64,000 nucleotides of DNA from Leptasterias polaris (taxonomy: Eukaryota; Echinodermata; Asteroidea; Forcipulatida; Asteriidae): contig JAZGTN010000071.1 of the NCBI GenBank assembly GCA_037783415.1, forward strand, positions 4,037,501 through 4,101,500, in the 5' to 3' direction. The notes below the pieces were generated by a model that searched no databases, was not told the DNA's origin, and was given only the letters and a program-made list of their open reading frames with translations. Shown here in pieces: positions 43,561 through 54,505 of this stretch. The position numbers and the translations under genes were made by a program. The stretch's first letter is position 1. Each line of letters starts with the position of its first letter.

Positions 43561-43830
43561 CAGGGGGTGAAGGAGGAGTGGGGGTGAAGGAGGAGTGGGG
43601 AGGTGGAAGAGTGGGGAGGAAGAAGGATAGGGGAGGGGGCAGGAGTGTGGAGGAAGGGTGAGGGGGGAAGGAGGAGTGGGGAGGTGGAAGAGTGGGGAGG
43701 AAGAAGGATAGGGGAGGGGGCAGGAGTGTGGAGGAAGGGTGAGGGGGTGAAGGAGGAGTGGGGAGGAGGCAGGAGTGAGGAGGAGGCAGGAGTGAGGAGA
43801 AGGTAGGAAGGGGAGGAAAGGAAGGAACTT
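43561..43830. repeat. G-rich minisatellite, about 98-bp higher unit
   Basis: Units such as GGAGGTGGAAGAGTGGGGAG, GAAGAAGGATAGGGGAGGG and GGCAGGAGTGTGGAGGAAGG recur, with a second nearly identical block about 98 bp later. The plus strand has very many G-runs and could form G-quadruplexes. The ORF through it is an artefact. Confidence 0.8.
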
Positions 43831-44937
43831 GCAGCAGGATATGATTATGTATTAGTGGGTATTGTTAGGTGGGGGTGGGGCGAGGAAGACAGTTTGACGA
43901 AAACAAAATAATGTTATTATAACCTTACGCCACAAACTAATAAGAGTGTTTTACGCTACTGAGAATCCAGACCGCTACAGTAAAAGGGCAATTGAAGCAA
44001 TTAGGCTGGGTCTGCGTACATTTGCGCCACTCGTAAATTTAAACACCCCTCATCGTGTTCAAACATGGCCACGTGATCTCTGGTCACTGTTTATGTAAAC
44101 TCGATGGCATGGTCTACAACCTGCTAACTAGAAAATATTTAAAATATTTTTTAAAGGTAGGCCTACACTTTTGCGAACAATACAGTGTCTTATAATTTTG
44201 TCGGTAATGGGCAAGTCAAACTTGCATAATAAAAACCATATTAAAAAAACTTTCTCCATGGTAAAACAGCGTCATATTGCTAGCTTGTTTTAAAAATAAT
44301 CTAAAGAACAAATGAACACTTTAAAAGTTTCACCTTACAGCTTTAAAGCACCACTTAATTAGTTATCTACTTGTAAGTTGACCACACGGTATACGGTATA
44401 TCACCCTGACGTTTATTGCAAATTGACTGCATTGAATGATGGGTCTAATCAAAGAGCAGGAAACGAGGTATTAGGTTGCATACGATAGGGACACGGTACC
44501 ACCCTAAATTGAAGTTGTTTAGAAGAAAACATCACATAAACTAAATCACTTTCTCTCCAACTCTTTTAACGATTTGTCCGTGAAAATAATTGGAAACAGA
44601 GTCTCTAATAAATTGTACACAAGAGTGATTCATTCTACAGAATGATGTTCTTGTTTTATAAGTACAAAGATAACTGCCTATAAAAAAACACAGATAATTA
44701 AATATCACGGCGATGACTTGTATAGAAAATCTTAGTTTATGGGTGAATTGGTTTCTTTATTAACAAATCTAATCTTGCTAAAAATTTTGCATTTTGGAAA
44801 CTTTGCGGGGAAACGATTGCCCCGAGCCAAAAAGGTCAACCACTATAATTTATTTGCACACACTTACACAAGTTGCCATCAAGAAACTTTTTAATGAGGT
44901 GAGCGTACTTTCTAGTTGGGGGGAAAAATAAATAAAC
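43831..44937. other. Intergenic, no gene seen
   Basis: AT-rich sequence with no supported feature. Confidence 0.4.
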
Positions 44938-44938
44938 G

Positions 44939-44939
<1 letters not shown>

Positions 44940-44970
<31 letters not shown>

Positions 44971-45112
44971 AACAAACAAAACAAACTCGCAGTAACAGCA
45001 GCAGCAGCAACACCAGCAACAGCAACAACAACAACAAGACAAGAAGAAGAACAAGAGCAGCAGTAACAACAAAACAACAACAACAACAACAACAGCAAGA
45101 AAACACAACAAA
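44940..45112. repeat. (CA)n microsatellite followed by CAG/CAA trinucleotides
   Basis: A run of about fourteen CA dinucleotides, then interrupted CAG/CAA/AAG triplets to 45112. Open frames on both strands are repeat artefacts. Confidence 0.85.
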
Positions 45113-45173
45113 TCTGCTACGACCAACGCAATGTATAGGCCATTCTTGGAAGTCAGAGCACGGTTTCACAAAG

Positions 45174-46256
45174 CGTCAAGATTCATCTTAAGACGAGTTA
45201 ACCTAAAAATAAATAAATATTAATTGCTAAGCACAATGTGATATCATCATCTATGATCTACGTCAAAATAATGACAGCCCCTGGGCAAAACCAAAAGACT
45301 GAAGTTGCAATACCCACTGTCATTTTAAGATGCCTTGAGTAATACAACCACCACGCCCCTATACCCCTCTACCCATGGGCCTGCCTCGGACGCACCGTCG
45401 CCAACTCATCCCAACCTATCCCAACCTCCCTCCCTCCCCGGTGAATCTTCAATGACAGACTGCTCATGATATGGCTACGGCAAGGCTAGATTGCTGCGTC
45501 ATCATGCGGATAAAAAGTATAGGACGGCCTTTGCAACAGTTATAGCCGTAGCTGTAACCGCCAAAAACTACCGCCCTCTCAGGCTGAGATGATTCAACCA
45601 AGTTTCGGCAAAAGAGGTCGCACTTTCAACCAGGGTACACAAACAAATTAAATCACCGCTTACGACGACCTACAAATCATTGATAAATCAAAATGTTCAT
45701 AAAGGCCCAAATAGTCAAGTTCGGGAAAAACCAATTGCTCCAATAACTATATCTATGACTAAAATTTTGTGAAATTCGTGGTGAGTTAATTCCAAGAGAA
45801 GACGTGTCAATTTTTAAATCCTTTTTTAGTAAAGATAAAATTAGGGCAAAACTTGTTATTGCTGTTTTTAAAATAATGTAGGCCGAAGTATAAATAGCAT
45901 ATCCAATAATAGAGCCTTTTACAATCTGTCAAGCGGGAGATTTTAGCGGAGAACTGAAGGAAGTGGATGCGGTTTAGATAAATGGCGCCCTCTGCTGAAG
46001 GAGAAATGAAGAGAAACTCATGCACGGATACTCATTGATAACTGTAAAAAAATTATGTAAAACAAAGATTTGAGTGGGTCAACTTGGGATTACTCAAATA
46101 GGCATCTTAAAATGACAGTGGGTATTGCAACTTCAGTCTTTTGGTTTTGCCCAGGGGCTGTCATTATTTTGACGTAGATCATAGATGATGATATCACATT
46201 GTGCTTAGCAATTAATATTTATTTATTTTTAGGTAAACTTTATGAATCTTGACGCT
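45174..46256. mobile_element. Inverted-repeat element with about 170-bp arms, 1.08 kb
   Basis: The left arm (45174-45345) and right arm (46088-46256) are near-perfect complements. Shared words include GCGTCAAGATTCAT, AAATAAATATTAATTGCTAA, GTCATTATTTTGACGTAGAT and AGTGGGTATTGCAACTTCAG. The 740-bp centre has no ORF of note. Arm identity suggests recent insertion or gene conversion. The terminus resembles the MITE at 21897-22042. Confidence 0.75.
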
Positions 46257-47052
46257 GAGAATTGGTCTAATACTGTGCCGCTTTGGTTGTTGACTTTTAA
46301 TCCGTATGGAGCCTTTAGGGGTACACTAGCGACTAGCCCTCAATAAATGGTCCTATTTTGCTGATGAGCGCAGGCTCATTTTTCCAAGATGGAATCTATC
46401 TGTGACAAGTTTACTCGTTCAGTGGTAGTTGTTGTTATAGATTAGCCTAGCTCAAAAGTTTAAAGGCCGACTTGCTACTACAAATTAAAAAAACCAAAAT
46501 AAAATAAATAAGTTTAGTTGTCAGAAAATACATTCGGTTTGTTTTCAAGAGGCTGAGATATTTCAACAATACTTATTGAAGTTTGTTAGTGTTATTGCAC
46601 TCGAAGCTCTGCGCCTGTGTCTGCCGTGCACGCCCTCTATGTCCAGCTGTGGAAATAGAGTTTATGGCAACAAATGTTAACCCGATCAGCCGTGAAAGCT
46701 GAATCTAACCATACAGCTAAGAGCAGGTTCCAATTAAATCACACATGCGTTGTGTTTTGTTCAATCAAACGCATTTAGTCGATTGATTCAGCAAATATGG
46801 CGACCAACATGGCGACGACGTATCGAAGAGATAACAAAATGTATTGTTCCAAAACTCCATCTTGACACACAGTGACGTTACTTCTTTAGTTGACTAGAGA
46901 AACAGTGCTCCGGTGCTAGGTTGGTCCAGTTGGACTAGCGGTTCAACCATGCAGCGTTTGAGTGACATCTAGATCGACTAGGGTTAAGTCTAGTCGACTT
47001 TAGTCAGCCAACTAAACTTGCTCTGAAGTTGCAACCCAACATGAATTGCCTC

Positions 47053-47228
47053 AATAGACCTTATGCATTGACGTCACCAAGCCACCATCTTAGAGGTAAA
47101 CTGATGATGAAACAATGGAAACGCGCTGATTTGTACGCGCGGCGCACAGGACTGGCCAATGAACATCTTCCTTTTGACCTCTAGGCGAGGGCGCCCTACT
47201 CAAATGACGTCATATGCATAAGGTCTAT
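47053..47228 (-). repeat. MITE-A copy 3
   Basis: Reverse orientation to copy 1. The ends AATAGACCTTATGCATTGAC and CATATGCATAAGGTCTAT are intact. Confidence 0.8.
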
Positions 47229-47906
47229 AGCAGATACGCGCAGATTCGTGTTCATAACATTGCCACGAGCAATGGGGTTCGTGATAGCTAATCATTCTGT
47301 GGGGACGCGTTTTGCGTGGCTGATGCAGAGAAAAAAACACGATCTCAGACTTGAAATCAAGTCTAGCGATGGAGAGGTATTCACACTGAGCTGGTTTCCT
47401 TGTTTGGTTAACATTTTAGTTTACTTACAATAAAGAGTAAACTTATGCCCCCTCTTCTTAGCCCGCCCACCCCTGAAGGCCACGCATTTATACTCACGGA
47501 AATCCCTCTCTATTATTAGAACAAGATGAAAACGTGTTGGGAAAGAAGGGAGTTATGCATGCTTAATTAATAACCTCCAATATAATAAGTCTGATAGCAT
47601 TTATTAATTCAACAAATACAGATCAAGGTTACTAACATACCATTCTATTATCTTAGCGGAATTACTGTGTTGTTTTAGCTCAGAGCAACTTGGCACGCTC
47701 TTGTATGGGTGACCTAGTTTTTGTAATCCGTGTTAAATTACAAGCACGCATCAAACACGATTTATACATCGTATATTTAGGCTAAATGTAATTATTTCTT
47801 CCATTGAGGCATATCACTCAAATAATTGCTCAGTTTTCATGGGTATCAGGCCTTTTAAACTCCCAGAATGAGAAAAGATAGTCAAGAATAATTATTCAAC
47901 CAACAT
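47229..47906. other. Intergenic, no gene seen
   Basis: No supported exon. Short open frames lack recognisable text. Confidence 0.4.
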
Positions 47907-47968
47907 GTTGAGATTCCGATGGGTTTTCAAGACTTGCAACAGTCTTGAAAACCCATCGGAATCTCAAC
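47907..47968. repeat. Perfect 28-bp inverted repeat with 6-base loop
   Basis: GTTGAGATTCCGATGGGTTT and the following CAAGACT pair without mismatch with AGTCTTGAAAACCC to TCTCAAC across TGCAAC. Confidence 0.85.
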
Positions 47969-48229
47969 AAATACAACCCTTAAGTCTGAGAAGGGTGGTT
48001 TTCCTGATCTATTATGGTTTTTCTCTGAAATTCAATTATGTTTCACTTTAGATCAAACCGGGAGATGAGTTTTCAGACATGAAAAGTCATTTAATACAAA
48101 AAGCCCTTCTTGGTAATCAGAGAGTGAAATTTGTAGTTATCTATATATTTAACTGTGTTACACATCCAACATCGCAATTTTTAGCGCCAAATAGGATGGG
48201 ATTGAGTAGGAAACAAGAAAATTCTACAG

Positions 48230-48386
48230 TTTAGACGTTGGAGGAAAAACCCAACGGGAAAACCCATGCAACCAAGTAGGGCCTGGAAACCCAATCCAGA
48301 TGCAAGGCTCCGATCTCAGGTGGGATATGAGCCGGGGTCCACAGAAGTGAAAAGCAGGTAAAGAAACCACTGAGCCATCCAGATTA
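48230..48386 (-). repeat. tRNA-derived SINE
   Basis: On the minus strand an A-box-like TGGCTCAGTGGTTTC is followed by a weak B-box (CCGGCTCATATCCC). The tail has CATGGGTTTTCCCGTTGGG, a SINE tail type I recall from echinoderms. Confidence 0.55.
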
Positions 48387-48948
48387 ATTGTTATCACCAA
48401 AAACCACACTTCAATTAATGACATCGTCACCAGCAAACTCTTCCTGCAACATTCATCACATAGATGTTATTTTCCTGGATCATCGACCGCGAGAGCATAA
48501 CAAAACATAAAGCCTCGATGCCAAAACTAAACTTCCGCAACCATAGCTCAAGTGTGTCAAAACTAACCCTGGGAGATAAATTAGCGCAGTGAAATGAAAT
48601 TAAAGTGTGGCAATTCATAATGAAATAAGATTTTATTGGAAAATAAAAACTAATGGTTATAAATTGAGACTGGATTTACCCTGCCCTACATTAATCTGAT
48701 TTATCTGTTAATGTTTTGTGTTGTGAATTAAGGGGGTGACGAGTCTGAGGCTAGACTAGGTCTACGTATACCAAACGATCAAGTGAAAATAACCCGTTTA
48801 ATAAATTCGAGATCATGACAAGCCAACATATCCCCAGGAGTTTAAAACCAAAGGTCGCTTCTGCCGTCTACTTGATATCTCTGTTACACCTTGCACGACG
48901 CGCAGCGCATTTAAACGTCGCGCTTCGCACTTGCACGCGCCTCATCTT
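48387..48948. other. Intergenic, no gene seen
   Basis: No supported exon. A GCGCAGCG/GCGCTTCGCA-type palindromic patch lies at about 48896-48930. Confidence 0.4.
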
Positions 48949-49106
48949 GGCCCAAATTCATAAAGCTGTTAAGCAGAAAATACTGCTAAGCAAAAAATGA
49001 GTTGAGGACCAGTCACAACAATGTAAACTTTATGGAGTTTTGGCAGATAACCAGTTTCTGCTAAGCAATATTTTTGTGTGCTTACATGCTTTATGAAATT
49101 GGGCCC
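48949..49106 (+). repeat. MITE-E copy 2
   Basis: GGCCCAAATTCATAAAGCTG and TTTATGAAATTGGGCC ends; interior AAAATACTGCTAAGCA and AACCAGTTTCTGCTAAGCAA as in copy 1. Confidence 0.75.
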
Positions 49107-49520
49107 TGGTAAGCAAGAAAATAAGGCGGCCACCTTGCGCGTTCACCATGGATTTGCATTTTTACGTCATTCATTTTCGTGCAGTAAGCACCGGAAGCTA
49201 GGTTAGCATGCCTTGTCGTGTGTTTACGGTTAGCAGCGCTATGAAATAGAAACTCGTAAGTAAGCGCAGAATCGGCCGTTAAGCAGCTCTAGGAAATTGG
49301 GACCTGTGAAATACGCTTATGCTTAAGCACATATTTCTGCTACTGTTAGCACGAAAATTTGCTTACCGTTAAGCAGCTCTATGAAATGGGGCCCTGTTTA
49401 CAAACATAAAACGTTTCTAAGCACAACAAATTCATGCTTACCAGAATAAGGTTACCAGCTAAAACACTATTTTACATATTGTATTTATTACAACTGGTAT
49501 TCTTGTTTTGCTAATCAGAG
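49107..49520. repeat. Cluster of partial MITE-E-like pieces
   Basis: GTTAAGCAGCTCTAGGAAAT, TTAAGCAGCTCTATGAAATG with GGGGCCC, and CTTACCAGAATAAGGTTACC occur in mixed order, suggesting nested or rearranged copies. Limits are unclear. Confidence 0.5.
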
Positions 49521-49570
49521 AAAATGTTAAGCGATATTTTATGATTAAACAGCTGTATGAAATTGTGCCA

Positions 49571-49670
49571 TGTCCGCCATTTTGGGGAATCAAAATATAC
49601 ATAAACGAATTGACTCCCAAAATGGTGGAAATGGTAGACGCGCATTATATGCGGACGTGCGTTCCGGATC
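49571..49670 (+). repeat. Palindromic repeat (CCATTTTGGGAGTCAA family), copy 2
   Basis: CCGCCATTTTGGGGAATCAA pairs with TTGACTCCCAAAATGGTGG, followed by GACGCGCATTATATGCGGAC and GTGCGTTCCG as at 17388. Confidence 0.6.
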
Positions 49671-49680
49671 TGCAAGGGGT

Positions 49681-50259
49681 CATTACAATGTAACGGTACT
49701 CCATCTTGCAATGGATTGACTATTTTATACTTTAACAGCGAATGAAAATATTTTCTGCTTATGGCCTTAAGTTATTTACAGGCTTTAGAATGCATTAAGT
49801 TTTAAGCCATAAAGGTATTACGAACGATTTGAGTGCTGGTGCAAAGCAACTTTATCTTGATACACCACGTGCACTATTAATATCAACACTTAATAACTAT
49901 ACATCCAGGCTTTCTCCAATTTAACTTATGAAAATGTACGATGAAAAATCACTTTAAAATGACGTCAGTTTTAATGTTCTCTTTGTACAATGATCAGAAA
50001 GAAAGGAAACCTAAATGTTCTGGCATCATCCTAAGGAACAGGAAAATTAATTTTATAAGTTGATCGCCAGACCAGGTTGGTTTCTCTCCAAGTGGTCCGG
50101 CTGGATAGTTTAGTGTTGAAAAGCATCCATATTAAACATAAAGTAATGACAAGTGCATTATAAGCTGACGGACAGGTGAAATGACAACTGGTCATGCTGT
50201 CTAGTCCTTGACAAAGTTAAGGGCAACCCTGCGTTAGTAGACGCTATTGATCTGACGTA
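49681..50259. other. 3' flank of GPCR 2
   Basis: No other gene. AT-rich, with no supported poly(A) signal near the stop codon. Confidence 0.4.
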
Positions 50260-51282
50260 TCAGCCTGTCACGGTGCCGTCTGGTAGTCGAATCGTTGCGG
50301 TTCCATCTTCCGACGATACGCCGACCTTACCTCGGGTACTACATGGGTTAAGCTTGCCCACTCCGACCCGGAAGTTCTTGTTAAGACAGATGTAGATGAT
50401 CGGATTGGCGCAAGAGTTGATGAAGGCCAAGACGGTGAAGGAACGGTACGTGAGACTCAGGAAGTAACTCGGCGACAGTCCGCCAAGGTTGAGAACCAGG
50501 AACCCAACTTGATCCGGAGCCCAGCAGACGATGAACGTGATGACGACTATTAGGACCATCCGGATCACCCGGCGACGGGACCGGAGCAACGAGAAAGCTG
50601 GTGATGACTGGGATTCGTTCCTAGCAAGGAGTGCATCAGCTTGCTTCTTCAGCTCTCTAATGGCGTGAAAGTGAGATACCACCATCACTGATACAGGAAT
50701 CACGAACTCCACGATGAATAAAGTTACTCCGTAGAAACCCTGGAAGGTCGGGCTAGGCCAAATGAGAACACACATGTTCTCCTCGCTCACATGGGTGACA
50801 TAAAAACTTCCACAGTTCAGAACAATAGCTGAGATCCAAACACCTACCACGTAATATCTCAAACGAGCCTTGTTAAATGCACTTTTATGTTTGAGAGGTC
50901 GTACCACTGCAAAGTACCTCTCCAGGGATAAGAGAGTTAGAATAAATATAGAGGCGACTATTGAAATCCACATGATGACATCAGATTGAATGATCTTACA
51001 GTAGGCCTTGCCTGCTGTATCGTTGGGTACAATGAGGAGAGACGGCTTAGGGATGGTGGCTACGGACGTTAAGAGATCAGCCACGGCTAATATTGCAATC
51101 AGCTGGTTGGAGTTACTAGTACGGAGTTTCTTGATGTAAACCAAAATGACCAGAGCATTGCCGAGGATACCGAAGAGAGCTAGGATAAGCTTGACGATTG
51201 AAAACCAATCCCAGGTCACCCCAATGAAGAGCTCGTTCGTTTCATCTGAGGAGTTCAGCATTGCATCCATGTTACTCTCCAT
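50260..51282 (-). CDS. Rhodopsin-class GPCR, intronless (GPCR 2)
   Basis: 340 residues from the ATG at 51280-51282 to the stop at 50260. Seven membrane segments with GN in TM1 (41-42), LAVAD in TM2 (65-69), Cys95 and Cys171 for the extracellular disulfide, ERY at the end of TM3 (121-123), CWAPDQ in TM6 (253-258) and NPIIY in TM7 (293-297). One N-glycosylation sequon lies near the N-terminus (N10). The third cytoplasmic loop is Arg/Ser-rich (LLRSRRR). It shares with GPCR 1 the text KxxR...NPIIYxxxNKNFR, LTLLSxERYxAVV and FIVxWxPxQ, so both belong to one intronless class A family, probably peptide-type; the ligand is unknown. It has a short C-terminal tail, DGTVTG at the end. Confidence 0.9.
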   Translation of the reverse strand: MESNMDAMLNSSDETNELFIGVTWDWFSIVKLILALFGILGNALVILVYIKKLRTSNSNQLIAILAVADLLTSVATIPKPSLLIVPNDTAGKAYCKIIQSDVIMWISIVASIFILTLLSLERYFAVVRPLKHKSAFNKARLRYYVVGVWISAIVLNCGSFYVTHVSEENMCVLIWPSPTFQGFYGVTLFIVEFVIPVSVMVVSHFHAIRELKKQADALLARNESQSSPAFSLLRSRRRVIRMVLIVVITFIVCWAPDQVGFLVLNLGGLSPSYFLSLTYRSFTVLAFINSCANPIIYICLNKNFRVGVGKLNPCSTRGKVGVSSEDGTATIRLPDGTVTG

Positions 51283-52355
51283 CTCTACTGCAGATAGTGA
51301 GACTAGAAAGGGTGCACCAATCTAACCCTCCTTCAGAGTGATCAAAGGTCAACTATCAGACACTCAAATCTATCAACTTTTCCTTCTACAGATATTGAAA
51401 TCTCTACAGAGTGGTTCGGAGGAAAACACATGAACATCAACCAGAGCTGGGTCTATGACAGACCTACGCAATAAAACTGTCACACAGTAAAATGCTATCA
51501 AATCAACTTAGCAAAGCAGTGCACGTTATTTTGAACTTAATCTATCATGTGCAGATCAAGACACCACGTAATGTTATTGATAACATACGACCTGAGGGCT
51601 ATAAGGGAGCAGTGAAGCTTCGTCATCAACTGTACCACGTACATGAACCATTGACACGCATGCGTAGAGCACACCCCATATTATTACAAACTTTCAGTTT
51701 CCTTTGATCTATGAGCCGTGAAGTTATATTCAATTAGGGGTCATTTTTCCCCAATAAGGTGACTTTCTCAAAAGAAATTGTAGCGTAGATTTGGAGATCA
51801 ATCTTTTGATATTTTCTCCTAAATATAGTCCGATTGTACTAATTTAATGCGCCTTGGTTTGAACAAAAACCACCCCAAAACAACAACCACAACAACAAGA
51901 AAAGGGAAGACAACATTAAAAAAAAATGCTTTCACAAAAATTGAAAAAATGTGGAAACAATTATAAGACTAACTGAAACGCATTAAACGATCGTATTACT
52001 TTAAAATGTAGGGTTTAGCTGACACCCTATTTGATTTAATTTAGCTGGGTCGGAAACGACTCCAAAAGTAGACCAGATTACTAGGAAAAATAACAGGAAT
52101 TAGGCCTAACACACGATTTCAAAACATGAGGCCTTGTTATTTTTTAAATATAGACTCTATTCTGAGCTCGAAAGTGAAGCTTTAAATTATTTGTTCTACG
52201 ACCAAAGAAAGGCCGACATAGTTGCAAAAAACAGTGTCGAGTGTTGGAATTTAATGCTGAAGGAGACTAAGCTAAGATAATATAACAGTTATCTGAAAAG
52301 ATTCCGAGTGTCGATAGTTTCGACGCGGCATTTCTTTTATTTAGGGATGAGACAG
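51283..52355. other. Upstream flank of GPCR 2
   Basis: No TATA box or exon I can defend. CA/AAC-rich runs around 51868-51905. Confidence 0.4.
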
Positions 52356-52406
52356 TATAAGAATGAAAAACCCAGACAATAATTGTCTGGGTTTTTCATT
52401 CTTATA
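52356..52406. repeat. Perfect 25-bp inverted repeat with 1-base loop
   Basis: TATAAGAATGAAAAACCCAG and GACAAT pair exactly with ATTGTC and CTGGGTTTTTCATTCTTATA. Confidence 0.85.
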
Positions 52407-52639
52407 TTTAAATGTTGTGGATCTTTGGATGGACTAGATTCATATACACCCTTTTGTATGTAATGTCAGTTAATTTAAAGCAAGAATATTCGAGGTTACA
52501 GCTATCGCATGGTGTGCTGTATTTCATAAATAAACACATCTTATATTAATGTGCAAAGGAATCGGGTTGATGTGACAAAGCGTGGCTTTTTGTCAAGGAT
52601 TTCCTCCTCATATAACAACATCCAATGGTCTTGTGATGT

Positions 52640-53133
52640 GTTTGGAGCCCCTCTCTCTTAATTCCTTTCGTGGTCAGGTTTTACGTGCCATACCCTCTGC
52701 CAGTAATTAATGCGTATTTTATTGTTCATCGGTTTTTATGTACTGTTTCCTTTGTTATTTTTACCTTTATTTTTGTTTTTATTTGTTTTATTTAAAAATG
52801 TATTTTTAAATAACTTTTTAATTACCTGTCAATATTTAATATTTTAATATTTTATATTGTTTCATATGTATTTAAAATTATGTTTACAGACGATTTGTGA
52901 TGCTTTTGTTTTGTCTTTTCCCTTACAAGCCTTAGTATTTTATCTCAATTGTAATTGTTACTTTTGTTTTCTATCCAAAGATGTTTCTAATTTTTAATAA
53001 TTGTTAATTTTTTTGGGTTAAATATATATATACATAATTATTATGGACTATATGAATATTTGTGTCCTTTCCTGTAATTGGCGGCTCGTCCGCTGTTGGT
53101 TTGGTCAATAAATAAATAAATAAATAAATAAAC
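52640..53133 (+). mobile_element. Possible 3' end of a LINE with (AAAT)n tail
   Basis: A T-rich stretch ends in GGCGGCTCGTCCGCTGTTGG, TTTGGTCAATAAATAAA and an (AAAT)n run to 53133. Such tails are usual for some non-LTR elements. No reverse-transcriptase text is visible, so this is weak. Confidence 0.35.
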
Positions 53134-53259
53134 ACGCTCATCACAGACCACCATTACATGTAACCTTTTTTAACAGCCGCCTGTGATATTGGTGCAAGGG
53201 GTTACGGATGCCTTTCAACCAGTCTTGGTCCCAGACCTTGGAACTCATTGATTTGTTCT

Positions 53260-53282
53260 TTTTATTTATTTATTTATTTTAG
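53260..53282. repeat. (TTTA)n microsatellite
   Basis: TTTATTTATTTATTTATTTT. Confidence 0.7.
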
Positions 53283-53637
53283 GGTAAACTTGTACATAGC
53301 AGGGCCTTTCAGGCAGGTGAGATACTTAAAGGGTTATTTATGGGATATTTCTACATTTTGTGTTATAATTTCCACATCTTGAAGAGTTATAAAAATAACA
53401 GCTGAGAAATTTTGATATGTGCCCCAAAAGTTGATAAAAATCAAACAGAATATAACATGAATGTAAGAGTTGCTGTGTTCTTCCATTAGTGTGTACAAGT
53501 TGTGCCTGCAGGAAGTCCAGACTCGTTTTAGTTTAGTGGGATACATCTTCCTTGTTCGACGAAGAATATGAATGTTGGTGGGAAAGGACTCACTTTCATA
53601 ATATTGGATTATTTGTCTTTCTGATTTATAGTTAGTT

Positions 53638-54013
53638 TTAAAGGCACTGTACACGTTTGGTAATTACTCAAAATATATATTAGCATAAAAACTTACTTGG
53701 TAACGAGCAACGGAGAGCTGTTGATAGTTTAAAACATTGTGAGAAACCACTCCCTCTGAAGTAACGTAGTTTTTGAGAAAGAGGTAATTTCTCACTAAAA
53801 TAATAAAAGACTTCTGGCCAGAAGCCTTTTATTCCTATCTGAAAGCACACTAATTTGTACAACAAGGGTGTTTTTTCTTTCATCATTTTCTTGCAACTTC
53901 AATGACCAATTGAGCCCAAATTTTCACAGGCTTGTTATTTTATGCATATGTTGGGATACACCAAGTGAGAATACTGGTCTTTGACAATTACAAAACGTGT
54001 TCGGTGCCTTTAA
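53638..54013 (-). repeat. MITE-B copy 4
   Basis: TTAA at both limits, ends AGGCACTGTACACGTTTGG and AAACGTGTTCGGTGCCT. Reverse orientation to copy 1, and close to it in sequence. Confidence 0.8.
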
Positions 54014-54312
54014 CTGAAGGTCCTTTTGGTCAGTTATGAAACAGCAAATAAAGACATTGAAGCACCGAGTCACGTTATTATTATTATTATTATCATTTCA
54101 TTTATATTTTATTTTACTTTTGAGAGACGAACTTTTTTAGACCTGTAAAGGACAGGGTTTTGGTATTCTTATTGTTTCAAACCATATCCTTTAACCTTTC
54201 ATTGAAACGGAACTGTGAATCTATTAAGCCCGATCTGATCCCATAGCTTTTTCTATATAGTCCCAAGGCCATGTACTAAATCACTCGTCTAATAATTGCA
54301 CTGCAATCAATA

Positions 54313-54505
54313 ATTGCTTGTGTGGGCCAATACGTTGGACTGGTCCCATTGGCGCAATAGTACTCCCATATATGGAAATACAATTACCTTCAGCGTACAT
54401 TGGAGCAATGGTACCTCCATCAATTACCTTCAGCGCAAACTAAATGGTCCCAATGGGGCAATGGTAATTCCCTATGGACTTTCAATTACCTTCAGCGCAA
54501 GCTGT
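54313..54505. repeat. About three tandem units of about 63 bp
   Basis: Each unit holds a GGTCCCATTGG-like or CATTGGAGCAATGG word followed by CAATTACCTTCAGCG. The small ORF through it is a by-product. Confidence 0.7.

Noticed and set aside
43603..43806. Gly/Glu/Arg-rich ORF
   Set aside because: Reading of the G-rich minisatellite; no other protein signal.
44836..45191. Cys/Val/Leu-rich and Gln/Asn-rich ORFs
   Set aside because: Translations of the CA and CAG/CAA microsatellite in different frames.
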